The translations under genes were made by a program, and so were the position numbers. The notes beneath the pieces were generated by a model. It saw nothing but the letters and a program-made list of their open reading frames with translations. It was not told the DNA's origin and did no database searches. Shown here in pieces: positions 45,245-54,078 of a stretch of 64,000 nucleotides of DNA (the first letter of the stretch is position 1; each line of letters starts with the position of its first letter). Origin of the DNA: Akkermansia sp. N21116 (GTDB taxonomy: Bacteria; Verrucomicrobiota; Verrucomicrobiia; Verrucomicrobiales; Akkermansiaceae); the NCBI RefSeq assembly GCF_029854705.2, contig NZ_CP139035.1, forward strand, positions 1,612,001-1,676,000, read 5' to 3'.

Positions 45245-46303
45245 ATGGTGAATTTCAAATTCCTTATATTAGCCTGTTGCGCTTTGGTTGCCGCTTTCCC
45301 TGGGGAGTCAGCTCCGGAGAAGGTAGCTACGTTGGAATCTCAATTTATCGGACGGTGTGCTTCCGTCTGTGCCCGGGCGGATGCAGACCATGTACGCAAA
45401 CTGCAGGCTCTTCAGGAGAAGTATGTAGCTCTTGGAATGATGGATCGGGCGGTTAAGATTAAGGAACTGCTTGATAAACGGACGGCAGATCCTATCAATC
45501 CCGTTTATTGGAATGTGGCTGCCGGTCCCGGCTTTTTCGGCGGAGACTGGGTGGAGCATCATAATAACCGCTTACATAGGCTCGGCTCTGACCGGATGCA
45601 TTATGATTATTGGGCATGGTCTTCCGATGTGCGTCCGGATTTTGGGCTGGATCCTTTCTTGTCGGTGGGCGATATTCTGGTCTCTGAAAAGGGATCGTGT
45701 GTTTGGATCAGGTTTGAAACGGATCGCTCGGTCATGTTCGGGAATGATCGGATTACCCGCTTGAATCGCAAAGCGGGTTCGGTGTCTCCCGAGGCGATGC
45801 TGGGAGATATGGCTGATATAGACGGTTTGCTGTCATCCCACTATTCCATTTGCACCCGTCTGTGCGCTCCATTGGCCTCCAAATTCACTCAGTTATTGCA
45901 AAAGATGCAGAAGGAACTTGCGGTCCGGGGGGATATCGACGGAGCTATGGAACTTTCCCGGTATATGGAGAATTTGCCGAAGACGAATCGATATATGGCT
46001 TATGTCCCGGCTCTTTCCGATGCGGAAAGGTTTCGTAAAACTTTCCCAGGTGTATGGAGGGAAACAACCAGCGATTGGTATTACAAACTGGATAACAGGG
46101 GAAATATGGTGGCACATACCAAGGACGGAAAGACGCAATTGACGTTGACTTTGGATGGCGTATCTCCCCATGGCAACGTGTTTCGGGTTCGGTCGAACCT
46201 GTATGAACCTGTCCGTTATATTGCCCGTGTAGGGAACAAGATGTATATGTTCGAGCCTAACAATACCTTCTGGCAGAGAATTGCCATGTATTCCGCTTCC
46301 TGA
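45245..46303 (+). CDS. Tandem secreted family, member 1 (most divergent)
   Basis: I do not recognise this family. The 352-residue protein has a signal peptide (MVNFKFLILACCALVAAFPG, ending near SA). A helical hairpin with a CxxxC pair follows (RCASVCA, then KLQALQEKYVALGMMDRAVKIKELL). A beta region with an FFGGDWVEHHNNRLH start lies in the middle. A second hairpin resembles the first (ICTRLCAPLASKFTQLLQ, then RGDIDGAMELSRYMENL), which suggests an internal duplication. The end is a second beta domain (PGVWRETTSDWYYKLDNRGNM, then HGNVFRVRS). It lacks the SGW-TATK tail of the others and ends FWQRIAMYSAS. It has its own promoter and probably leads the transcript. Confidence 0.82.
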   Translation: MVNFKFLILACCALVAAFPGESAPEKVATLESQFIGRCASVCARADADHVRKLQALQEKYVALGMMDRAVKIKELLDKRTADPINPVYWNVAAGPGFFGGDWVEHHNNRLHRLGSDRMHYDYWAWSSDVRPDFGLDPFLSVGDILVSEKGSCVWIRFETDRSVMFGNDRITRLNRKAGSVSPEAMLGDMADIDGLLSSHYSICTRLCAPLASKFTQLLQKMQKELAVRGDIDGAMELSRYMENLPKTNRYMAYVPALSDAERFRKTFPGVWRETTSDWYYKLDNRGNMVAHTKDGKTQLTLTLDGVSPHGNVFRVRSNLYEPVRYIARVGNKMYMFEPNNTFWQRIAMYSAS

Positions 46304-46340
46304 TTACCGATTGTGTTCATTGGATAATGAAATCGACATC

Positions 46341-47396
46341 ATGAAATCCTTCCTGTTTCTTTTCATGTTCCTGTTTTGCTTTTGTTGTGCCTCCCGAGGC
46401 GCTGAAGGGGATGTCCCTTCGTCCGCTTCTCGGTTGTCGGAATCGTTCAATCGGGAATATGATGAAGTGGGAGCCAGGATTACTGCCGATTATCGGGCGA
46501 AACTCCAGGCTTTGCTTCAGAAGTGCATAGCGATGTCGGATATCGACTTGGCTCGCCAGATCAAGGATGAATTGGAGAATACCGCAAAGGATCCCCATTT
46601 TTTGATGAAGGCTTCAGCGTGTGCTTTTACAGGGCGATGGAACGAAGAGCGGCTGAATATCAAACACTGGGTGAATGCGGAGGGAACTCATTACCAGATT
46701 CGAGGGAACGGACAGAAAATGACGACGAACGAGTCTGTGGATACCGCCAAATCATCGTCTGAAATTCTCGTTTTTACGGGAAATTATCGCCGGGTGTGGC
46801 TGTTGTACGGGGATCAGTCCGTCGCTCAATTTTGCGGGAATAGCTTTTCCACTCTACAACGGATTGAAGATGAAAATGAAAGACAGAAATCCAGAGGAAT
46901 GGAAGAAACCAGTCCGTTGACCTCTCTTCGTTGCGAATATGTGGGAAAGTACAACCGCCAGTGTGTTCCCTTGCAGGAAAAATACATTCAAGATCTGTTA
47001 CAGATACAGGAAAAAGAGTCGCAGGCGGGCCATGGCGATCAAGCCTTGAAGCTTCATACATATATTGAATCGCTGAAAAAGGCTTGGGGCATTCGTTTCG
47101 AAGGGGCAGGGAAGCCCGGTTTCTCGTGGCCGGACAAACGTTTGCTTGGTACGTGGAAAGAAAAGAGTGGTTGGTCCTATCAATTTGACAATAAAGGGAA
47201 CCTGGTGGTCAAAAATGCCCAGGACAAGTATGTCAGAGCATATGCCTACCAAAAATCAAGTCCTGCCGGGGACTTGCATTTTTTCCAGCACCGGGTAATG
47301 GGAACGCTCATTGCCGGGGTTGCGGATGGCAATGTGCACATGTTTACTCCCGGTGCGTCTGGCTGGCATGCAACGGCAACGAAATGTTTGGATTAA
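46341..47396 (+). CDS. Tandem secreted family, member 2
   Basis: The 351-residue protein has a strongly hydrophobic signal peptide (MKSFLFLFMFLFCFCCASRG). The first hairpin reads ITADYRAKLQALLQKCIAMSDIDLARQIKDEL, in motif form, but without the first CxxxC pair of its sisters. The first beta domain has NAEGTHYQIRGNGQKM, the same pattern as member 3. The second hairpin is KYNRQCVPLQEKYIQDLL and the second beta domain begins SWPDKRLLGTWKEKSGWSYQFDNKGNL. The end is PGASGWHATATKCLD. The gap from member 1 is 37 bp with no clear promoter, so it is probably transcribed with it. Function unknown. Confidence 0.85.
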   Translation: MKSFLFLFMFLFCFCCASRGAEGDVPSSASRLSESFNREYDEVGARITADYRAKLQALLQKCIAMSDIDLARQIKDELENTAKDPHFLMKASACAFTGRWNEERLNIKHWVNAEGTHYQIRGNGQKMTTNESVDTAKSSSEILVFTGNYRRVWLLYGDQSVAQFCGNSFSTLQRIEDENERQKSRGMEETSPLTSLRCEYVGKYNRQCVPLQEKYIQDLLQIQEKESQAGHGDQALKLHTYIESLKKAWGIRFEGAGKPGFSWPDKRLLGTWKEKSGWSYQFDNKGNLVVKNAQDKYVRAYAYQKSSPAGDLHFFQHRVMGTLIAGVADGNVHMFTPGASGWHATATKCLD

Positions 47397-47480
47397 AATG
47401 AGTAGGATGGAATGTTTTTTTTGAAATATGTTGTGAAAAAATTCATATTTCTTGAATAAGTTTTTATCCGTTCTGTTCCT

Positions 47481-48497
47481 ATGAAATCCGTATGTTGCAT
47501 TGTTTCAGTTATTTATTTTGTATTCGGGAACAGTTCCGTGTCCTGGGCAGACATGTCTCCTTCTGTGGAAAAGATGACCTCTTCCTATATTGCTCAGTGC
47601 AATGATTTGAGTGCTCCCGTTGTGGCGGAGTATAGGAAGAAGTTGCAAGACTTGATGATCAAGAGCATAGAATCGTCCGATTTTACCACGGGGAAACGTG
47701 CAAAGATCGCCTTAGCGGAACTGGACAAGAATCCCGGTTTGTTGCTGGAGTCGGATTCTTTTGGTGTATCTGGTTGGTGGCTAGAGGTTAATAGGGATAT
47801 CTTTCATAAGTTGGTCTCTGGAGGTGTTCACTACCAGATTAAAGGCAAGGGGAACGCGATGCAATCCGGTGACGTTGTTGATACGGATTCTTCCCTGGGG
47901 GATGTCATTGTGTTCAAGAGTTCGTGCAACCGTGTTTGGGTGAGGTATGATCAGGGGAAAATGTGCCAGTTCACCAAATGGTCCCTCAGTCGCATGGAAA
48001 AGACAAAATCCGGGACACAGGACGTATTGTGGGCATTGCGTTCAGAGTTCAGTGCCCGCTGTGCCCGGATTTGTACTCCTCTCTCCGTGAAGTACATTCA
48101 GTCTTTGCACAAGGCGAGAAAGCAGGAAATAAGTCGCGGCAATCTTGATGCCGCCCTGGCAATCCATAGAAGAATCGAGAAGGAGAAAGATAAAGTGCTG
48201 TCCAGTACGGCGGCATCCGCAAGGGAAAAATGGCCGGATTCACGGCTTGCCGGTCTCTGGAAGGAAGCCGACAGTGGGTGTTCATATAGGATTGACTCCT
48301 CCAGAACGATTTCCTTGTACAATGAAAATGGGGAAACGCTCAAAGAGTTTTCCTACGTGAAGTCTTCCGAACATGGCAATGTCCATACCTTTCTCCATTC
48401 GTCGGGGGAAGTCCGTATTTTTGCCATTGCGGGAGATTGTCTGTATGTGTTTATCCCCGCTTCCGGGTGGCGTACGACTGCGACGAAGGTACCGTAA
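47481..48497 (+). CDS. Tandem secreted family, member 3
   Basis: The 338-residue protein has a signal peptide (MKSVCCIVSVIYFVFGNSS, ending near WA). The first hairpin is QCNDLSAPVVAEYRKKLQDL and the first beta domain contains GGVHYQIKGKGNAMQSGDVVDT, then NRVWVRYDQGKMCQFTKW. The second hairpin is RCARICTPLSVKYIQSLHKA, then RGNLDAALAIHRRIEKEKD. The second beta domain runs KWPDSRLAGLWKEADSGCSYRIDSS and ends IPASGWRTTATKVP. It is closest to member 2 in the beta parts and to member 4 in the second hairpin. The 84-bp gap before it is AT-rich and may hold a promoter. Confidence 0.85.
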   Translation: MKSVCCIVSVIYFVFGNSSVSWADMSPSVEKMTSSYIAQCNDLSAPVVAEYRKKLQDLMIKSIESSDFTTGKRAKIALAELDKNPGLLLESDSFGVSGWWLEVNRDIFHKLVSGGVHYQIKGKGNAMQSGDVVDTDSSLGDVIVFKSSCNRVWVRYDQGKMCQFTKWSLSRMEKTKSGTQDVLWALRSEFSARCARICTPLSVKYIQSLHKARKQEISRGNLDAALAIHRRIEKEKDKVLSSTAASAREKWPDSRLAGLWKEADSGCSYRIDSSRTISLYNENGETLKEFSYVKSSEHGNVHTFLHSSGEVRIFAIAGDCLYVFIPASGWRTTATKVP

Positions 48498-48594
48498 CGG
48501 TATGCGGACTGATGCGTTGGGATGTGGAGGAAGAATACTAAGATCTTGACGTTATTTTTTAATGATATATTAGAAAGATAAGGATTTTTAGAAG

Positions 48595-49620
48595 ATGAAA
48601 CCGGTTATTTTTACTATTGTTGTAGGAGCTCTCTTTGGGGGGTGGACAGTATCAGCCCAGGAGGCCGAAGTCCCGCCTGCTACATCAAAGCTTGTTTCTT
48701 CGTTTAATTCCAAGTGCAGCGAACTTTGTGGCCCTGTGATTGCCGAATATAAAAAACAGTTGCAGGGATTGCTGCAGAAGTACGTGGCTCTTTCCGACTT
48801 CGATATGTGTAAGAGTCTGAAGGCAGAACTGGAAATCATGAATACGACTCCCGACTCGTTGTGGAAGTCGACGGGCTCTTCTCTCGTGATCCCGGGGCAG
48901 TGGCTTGAAAAGGCAACGAAGCTGGTACACGCCCTTAATGCCGATGGTTCTCATTTGCAGGCCAAGCTTCATGAAACTTTGAGCCCCAGTGGAGATTCAA
49001 TCAATACGGAGCTTTCGGAAGGTGATATTCTGGTGTTTCGTAGCGAGATCAATCGTTTGTGGTTTAGATATGAGCCTGATAAAATCTGTCAGTTTTCCAA
49101 GTGGGGAAAGACGGATCTTGTAGCAGAAGCCCCCGCAGGACCGGGTGGGAAAGAACTGGATCAATTGAAGTCTGAATATGCAGGGAAATGCGCCCGGCTA
49201 TGCATGCCTCTCTATCGGAAATATCTTGCGGCTCTGGAGCAGCAAAAGAAGCAGGCGGTCGCCCGCGGCGATTTGGATGGAGCCATTGCAATCAACAATC
49301 TGATCAACGAAACCAGGGAGACGCTTGAGAGGGGGAATGCCGCTTCAGCGTCCAAATGGCCGGATCCCAGATTCATGGGCTCCTGGAAAGAGATAAACGG
49401 TGGTTCGTGGCTCAAAGTTGATAGCTCCCGGGGGGCGAATTATTCCAATAAGGATTTAAGCTATGTGAGATCTTCCGAGCGGGGCAATATCCATTCATTC
49501 CGTACATCTAATGGAGAGATCCATGCATTAGCCCTGATTGGAAAGGAACTGCACATGTTTTGTCCCGGTTCCGGATGGCATATCTCTTTTGTAAAAGACG
49601 AACAGGGAAAGAAAAAGTAA
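48595..49620 (+). CDS. Tandem secreted family, member 4
   Basis: The 341-residue protein has a signal peptide (MKPVIFTIVVGALFGGWTVSA). The first hairpin is KCSELCGPVIAEYKKQLQGLLQKYVALSDFD, in motif form. The first beta domain contains LNADGSHLQAKLHETLSPSGDS and ends NRLWFRYEPDKICQFSKW. The second hairpin is KCARLCMPLYRKYLAALEQ, then RGDLDGAIAINNLINE. The second beta domain reads KWPDPRFMGSWKEINGGSWLKV, then VRSSERGNIHSFRTSNGEIHALALIG, and ends CPGSGWHISFVKDEQGKKK, so the ATK of its sisters is FVK. A TTGACG at 48546 with TATATT 14 bp later may be a weak promoter. It is convergent with rimO. Confidence 0.85.
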   Translation: MKPVIFTIVVGALFGGWTVSAQEAEVPPATSKLVSSFNSKCSELCGPVIAEYKKQLQGLLQKYVALSDFDMCKSLKAELEIMNTTPDSLWKSTGSSLVIPGQWLEKATKLVHALNADGSHLQAKLHETLSPSGDSINTELSEGDILVFRSEINRLWFRYEPDKICQFSKWGKTDLVAEAPAGPGGKELDQLKSEYAGKCARLCMPLYRKYLAALEQQKKQAVARGDLDGAIAINNLINETRETLERGNAASASKWPDPRFMGSWKEINGGSWLKVDSSRGANYSNKDLSYVRSSERGNIHSFRTSNGEIHALALIGKELHMFCPGSGWHISFVKDEQGKKK

Positions 49621-49622
49621 GA

Positions 49623-49659
49623 CCGATTCCGTCCGACAAACAGGACAAAACGGAACCGG
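49623..49659. terminator. Possible terminator between the tandem cluster and rimO
   Basis: An imperfect inverted repeat (CCGATTCCGT at 49623-49632 with ACGGAACCGG at 49650-49659) lies just after the stop of member 4, and 34 bp before the rimO stop. There is no strong T run on either strand, so the call is tentative. Confidence 0.35.
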
Positions 49660-49692
49660 GATGAGGAATGGAGGATCTGGTGTAGAAGCGCT

Positions 49693-51060
49693 TCAGGCTT
49701 TTTCCGCGACGAGATCGTAGGCGACTGCGTCGATGATGCGGACGTCGGCGAATTGACCGACGGGAAGGTCTTCCGGGACGGATACGGAGCCGTCGATGTC
49801 CGGAGCATCCCATGCCGTACGTGCGACACCGGGGGCTTCGACAAGAACGCGGATGGTTTTGCCGATTTGTTCCTGACCGATTTCGTCGGCGATGCGAGCG
49901 AGGAGTTCCGAGGCTTCGTTGGCCCGTCGCGTTTTGGTGCGGTGGTGTACTTGGTTAGGCATTTTGTATGCCTTGGTGCCTTCTTCGCGGGAGTAAGTGA
50001 AGATGCCGGCACGTTCGAATCGGAATTCTTCGATGAAATCCATAAGTTCCCGATGGTCGTCCTCCGTTTCACCGGGGAAACCGGTGATAAAGGTGGTCCG
50101 GATGGCCATGCCGGGGACACCGGAACGCATTCTGCGGAGGAGATCTCGGATGTAGTCTCCATTGGTTTGGCGTTGCATGGAGGAGAGCATGTTGTCCGAG
50201 ATGTGCTGGAGGGGAATATCCACATAGCGGGCGACTTTCGGGCATTCCGAGATGGTGCGGATGAGTTCGTCGCTCCAGTGGGCGGGGTGGGTATAGAGGA
50301 TGCGGATCCAGAAGTCGCCGGGGATGGCATTGAGTTCGCGGATCAGGGTGGAGAGGGATTCTCCCTTGGTGGAGTCGACTCCGCTGCGGGGAGTGGGACG
50401 GTTGCCGTCCTGCCAGCGGTCCATGCCGTAGTAAGTGGAGTCCTGGGCGATGAGGTTGATCTCTTTGACTCCGGCTTCGACGAGCATGCGTGCTTCCCGG
50501 ATGATGCTTTCCTGGGATCGGCTGCGATGTCTGCCCCGGATTTGGGGAATGACGCAGAAGGTGCAGGTGTGATTGCAGCCTTCGGCGATTTTGATGTAGG
50601 CGCTATGCCGGGGTGTCAGACGAAAGCGTGGGGTGTCGTAGTCCGGGATGTAGGTGGATTTGTCGGAGACGAGATTGCGATCTCCAAGTGTGCCAGTCAT
50701 GATGCTGGTGATGACGTCCGGAAGGGCCGTGATCTGATCCAGGCCGATGAATGCGTCTACTTCTGGCAGGAGATCGGGCAGTTCCTTGGAAAAGCGCTGG
50801 GCGAGACATCCTGCAACAACCAGTTTTTGTTCCTTGGGGTATTCGCCTCGTTCCTTGGCCTGGGCGACTCCGAGGATAGTGTCGATGGATTCCTTTTTGG
50901 CTTTATCGATGAACGAACAGGTGTTGACGACGACGACATCTGCCAGATCCGGATCGGGCGTCATGGTCATTCCGGCCTTTTGGAGGTGGCCGATCATGAT
51001 TTCGGAGTCGTTGAGATTCTTGGCGCATCCAAGGGAGATGAATCCTACGGTAACTGGCAT
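49693..51060 (-). CDS. rimO: Ribosomal protein S12 methylthiotransferase RimO
   Basis: RimO is a radical-SAM enzyme that methylthiolates the Asp near residue 88 of ribosomal protein S12. The 455-residue protein starts MPVTVGFISLGCAKNLNDSE at the ATG at 51060. The radical-SAM motif CNHTCTFCVIPQIRGRHRSR has the CxxxCxxC cluster. Further patterns are NTCSFIDKAKKESID in the N-terminal methylthiotransferase domain, FITGFPGETEDDH, and a TRAM-like C-terminus. A longer frame to 51246 adds a non-homologous leader. It begins 34 bp after the NfeD-type gene on the same strand. Confidence 0.95.
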   Translation of the reverse strand: MPVTVGFISLGCAKNLNDSEIMIGHLQKAGMTMTPDPDLADVVVVNTCSFIDKAKKESIDTILGVAQAKERGEYPKEQKLVVAGCLAQRFSKELPDLLPEVDAFIGLDQITALPDVITSIMTGTLGDRNLVSDKSTYIPDYDTPRFRLTPRHSAYIKIAEGCNHTCTFCVIPQIRGRHRSRSQESIIREARMLVEAGVKEINLIAQDSTYYGMDRWQDGNRPTPRSGVDSTKGESLSTLIRELNAIPGDFWIRILYTHPAHWSDELIRTISECPKVARYVDIPLQHISDNMLSSMQRQTNGDYIRDLLRRMRSGVPGMAIRTTFITGFPGETEDDHRELMDFIEEFRFERAGIFTYSREEGTKAYKMPNQVHHRTKTRRANEASELLARIADEIGQEQIGKTIRVLVEAPGVARTAWDAPDIDGSVSVPEDLPVGQFADVRIIDAVAYDLVAEKA

Positions 51061-51094
51061 GGCTGTAGTGTGTGAGGGATGGAGAGGTGTAATT

Positions 51095-52582
51095 TTATTG
51101 TTCAGGCTGGTTGCCTGCTTCTTGTTGGGGCGCGGGGATATCGGCCGCTTCGACGATGAGGTCGAATGCGCGTTTTTCAATGACGCGAACAGGGGTACCC
51201 TTGATGAGTAGTCCTTGTCGAGAGCAAACCTCGTAAATTTCTCCATGAATGAGGGCTTTACCGTTCGGTTTCAGTTCCGTAACCGTTTCTCCGAGAGAAC
51301 CGATGGTAGCTCCGGTAGCGGAGACGCCGACTGCGGCACCTGCGTCCTGGCCTCCGCTGACGGAGTTGTTGGACAGGGAGCGGAAGAGAGGGGAATCCGG
51401 CAGGAAACGCATGAGCAACATGATGAGTACCATGCCTCCCGCCATGCCGACAGCAAGCTTGGTCAAAGGAAGAAGGGAAACGCTGGCGATGGATTCCACG
51501 GAGAAATCTCCTGACCGCAACAGGGAATTGATGTCAGCCAGGCTGATCATGCCGCTGAACAGGGCGGCGATGATTAACAAGACGCCCAGCAGTCCGCTAA
51601 CGAAGGTTCCGGGAACCAGAAAAATTTCAACGAGCAACAGGATGCATCCGACGACGAACAATGCCGCCGTTTCATAACCTGCCAGGTTGCCGGCGATGTG
51701 ATTGCCGAAAAAGAAGAGGGCAAATGCCAGGGCGGCAATGGCTCCGGCGATTCCGAATCCCGGAGTTTTCATTTCGATATAGGCGGCCCCCATCCCTATC
51801 AGGATGAGGAAGGGGGAAGCCCAGGCGATCCACAAGGCAATGCGTTCGAATCCGGTTGGCGTAGCTGTAACGACTGGGGCTGTTATGTGTTCCCTCTCCA
51901 GCAGTTCCTTGACATTGTTGACGATACCTTTGGCCAGCAACGGTTTGCCGTCGGAACCGGGAGAAACTGCTTCTTTGCCTGTCAGGGTAAGGAGTTCTCC
52001 TTTGGCCAGTTTGACGGGGCCGAAGGTTTCGTCTTTGGATGCAGGGATCATCATGGCCCGGATGAGTTCCGAATTATGATTTTTTTCTTCCACGACGGAA
52101 CGGGTGAAGGCGGAAAAGGCACTTTCTACCTTTTTGCGCATCATCGGGTCCATTTCTTCACCAGTGGAATTGACGATACCTGCGGCGCCGATGGAAGATA
52201 CGGGGGCCATATAGATGGAATCGCAGGCGGACGCAACAAGGGCACCGGCGGACATGGCCTTGGTGTTGACGAAGGCGAAGGTTGGAACTTTCATGGGATA
52301 GAGGCCTTTCATCATCAGTTCGCTGGTTTCCCAGGCGAGGCCTCCGGGAGTGTTGAGTTCAAAGACGATAGCCGCAGCCTGTTCGTCGTTGGCCCGTTTC
52401 AGGGTACGGTTCATGAAGCCGAAGCTCTGAGTATTGGCCAAGGTTTCTTCACCGATGGGAATGACGACGACTTTCCCGGTGTAGTAAATCTTGTTGTCAT
52501 TGTCTTGCTCGGTTGCCCCGGCTTTCGGAATCATGCCGAACATGGCAATCAGCATGAAAATGATAAAGTTCCAATATCGCAT
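51095..52582 (-). CDS. NfeD-type membrane serine protease
   Basis: A 495-residue protein of the NfeD/ClpP-class membrane protease family. A signal or first membrane segment (WNFIIFMLIAMFGMIPKAGA) is followed by the ClpP-like domain. ELNTPGG and the catalytic Ser in KAMSAGALVASACD are present, with the Lys partner in the region after SSIGAAG. Five or six membrane segments lie between about 260 and 410, and the end is an OB-fold NfeD domain (NGKALIHGEIYEV, then GTPVRVIEKRAF). Such proteins work with stomatin/SPFH proteins, and an SPFH gene is at 60 kb, too far for an operon. It is followed by rimO after 34 bp. ATG at 52582. Confidence 0.9.
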   Translation of the reverse strand: MRYWNFIIFMLIAMFGMIPKAGATEQDNDNKIYYTGKVVVIPIGEETLANTQSFGFMNRTLKRANDEQAAAIVFELNTPGGLAWETSELMMKGLYPMKVPTFAFVNTKAMSAGALVASACDSIYMAPVSSIGAAGIVNSTGEEMDPMMRKKVESAFSAFTRSVVEEKNHNSELIRAMMIPASKDETFGPVKLAKGELLTLTGKEAVSPGSDGKPLLAKGIVNNVKELLEREHITAPVVTATPTGFERIALWIAWASPFLILIGMGAAYIEMKTPGFGIAGAIAALAFALFFFGNHIAGNLAGYETAALFVVGCILLLVEIFLVPGTFVSGLLGVLLIIAALFSGMISLADINSLLRSGDFSVESIASVSLLPLTKLAVGMAGGMVLIMLLMRFLPDSPLFRSLSNNSVSGGQDAGAAVGVSATGATIGSLGETVTELKPNGKALIHGEIYEVCSRQGLLIKGTPVRVIEKRAFDLIVEAADIPAPQQEAGNQPEQ

Positions 52583-52754
52583 GGTGTCTGACGTTACCAC
52601 AAGGACTTCCCATTGGCAATGCCAGTTGGCTTCATCCTGTCGTGTTTGTTGTTGATGACGCTTGTAACTTTGCCGGAATGTGTCTGTTTTATCCGTATTT
52701 TAACGTATCTGCTTGTGAAAGGTTGCCGTTTTCTTATCGTATCTTGACAAGATC

Positions 52755-53897
52755 ATGAGAAAAATCATCCAATTCATTCTGTTAGCCGGCTCCTTGCTCC
52801 CGTGTCTTGCCGCATTGCCTTCCGTTGGGAATACCTCTTTCAAACCGGGGCAGCTTTGGTACGACGACAAAGGGGTTGCCATTAATGGTCATGGGGCCGG
52901 TTTTTGCAAAGTGGGGAAGACGTATTACTGGTTTGGCGAGCACAAGGTGGAAGGCGATGCCGGTAATTATGCCCAAGTAGGGGTGCATTGCTACTCATCC
53001 AGGGATTTGTATAACTGGAAGGATGAAGGGATTGCCCTGGCTGTCGAGGAATCCCCGGATAGCCCTATTGCCAAAGGGTGTATTTTGGAACGTCCCAAGG
53101 TGATCTACAATAAAAAGACCGGCAAGTATGTGATGTGGTTCCATCTGGAACGCAAAGGCCATGGGTATGGCGATGCCATGAGCGGGGTTGCCGTCAGTGA
53201 CAAAGTGACCGGTCCGTACAAATTTCTTCACGCCCTGCGTGCGAATCCGGGCAAATGGCCTCTGAATATGCCCGAGAAGGAGAAGACCATGGAAAATGCG
53301 CCGAAGGCTCCTTCTCTGAATTCGAGCAATTATCCGGATGGCATGAATGAATATGCCATGTTCAAACGGGATTTTGAAAAGGGGCAGATGGCCCGCGACA
53401 TGACCCTGTTTGTCGATACGGATGGAAAAGGGTACCACATTTTCTCCTCCGAGGAAAACGGGACGATGCATATTGCCGAACTATCCGATGACTTTACGAC
53501 GCATTCCGGGAAGTTCGTCCGCGTGTTTCCGGGGCGTTTTATGGAGGCTCCCGCCATTTGCAAAAAGGACGGATTCTATTACCTGATAGCCTCCGGTTGT
53601 ACGGGCTGGGCGCCCAATACGGCACGTTCCGCCTATGCGAAAAATATTCTGGGCCCGTGGACAGAGTTGAAGAACCCTTGTGTAGGTCCCAATTCCCATA
53701 CGACTTTCGGAGGACAAAGCACGTTTATTCTTCCGGTTCCTGTTCGCGGGAAAATGGAGTATGTGTTCATTGCCGACCAGTGGCGTCCGGCCAATGCTAT
53801 CGATGGTCGTTATGTATGGCTGCCGATTCAGTGGGACGGCCACCAGATGAAGATCGAGTGGAAGGACGAGTGGAGCCTGGATAAGCCGAAATCCTGA
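52755..53897 (+). CDS. Secreted GH43-like glycoside hydrolase
   Basis: A 380-residue protein with a signal peptide (MRKIIQFILLAGSLLPCLA). It has the five-bladed beta-propeller pattern of GH43, similar to the galactan-beta-galactosidase-like group. The start is GQLWYDDKGVAINGHGAGF, then GKTYYWFGEHKVEG; the usual form of the second motif is NAHGGG, so NGHGAG is a variant. ERPKVIYNKKTGKYVMWFH and the Asp/Glu in REFEKG-like and GRFMEAPAICKKDGFYYLI are further motifs. It would cut galactan or arabinose-type links; the substrate is not certain. A strong terminator follows. Confidence 0.85.
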   Translation: MRKIIQFILLAGSLLPCLAALPSVGNTSFKPGQLWYDDKGVAINGHGAGFCKVGKTYYWFGEHKVEGDAGNYAQVGVHCYSSRDLYNWKDEGIALAVEESPDSPIAKGCILERPKVIYNKKTGKYVMWFHLERKGHGYGDAMSGVAVSDKVTGPYKFLHALRANPGKWPLNMPEKEKTMENAPKAPSLNSSNYPDGMNEYAMFKRDFEKGQMARDMTLFVDTDGKGYHIFSSEENGTMHIAELSDDFTTHSGKFVRVFPGRFMEAPAICKKDGFYYLIASGCTGWAPNTARSAYAKNILGPWTELKNPCVGPNSHTTFGGQSTFILPVPVRGKMEYVFIADQWRPANAIDGRYVWLPIQWDGHQMKIEWKDEWSLDKPKS

Positions 53898-53935
53898 TAG
53901 ATAGGAGTTCTCCTGACGTTTTCTCTCTGTTTGAT

Positions 53936-53965
53936 AAGCCCGGTATCTTGATGATACCGGGTTTT
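53936..53965 (+). terminator. Terminator after GH43
   Basis: A 9-bp stem (CCCGGTATC at 53939-53947 with GATACCGGG at 53953-53961) is followed by TTTT at 53962-53965. Confidence 0.85.
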
Positions 53966-54078
53966 GTCATGTTGTGCGTCAGGGTTTCAACGTCGGATAG
54001 CGGTAAATTGTTTCAGAGGTAGGCGGAGAAAGCCATAATGGTCTTTTTCCTCTGGAACTGATTAAGGAGGGATCAAAC

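Larger units (their letters stand above)
45245..49620 (+). repeat. Tandem cluster of four paralogous secreted-protein genes
   Basis: Four consecutive same-strand genes encode proteins of 352, 351, 338 and 341 residues with the same layout: signal peptide, a Cys-bearing helical hairpin, a beta domain, a second helical hairpin and a second beta domain. They share motifs in the same order, for example the tail pattern SGW-x-x-TATK in members 2 and 3. The sequences have drifted well apart, so the duplication is old. Confidence 0.85.

Noticed and set aside
49753-51075. Long open frame opposite rimO on the plus strand (about 440 codons)
   Set aside because: It lies wholly antisense to rimO, whose radical-SAM motifs are clear, and shows no motif of its own. 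Long shadow frames are common opposite GC-rich coding DNA.
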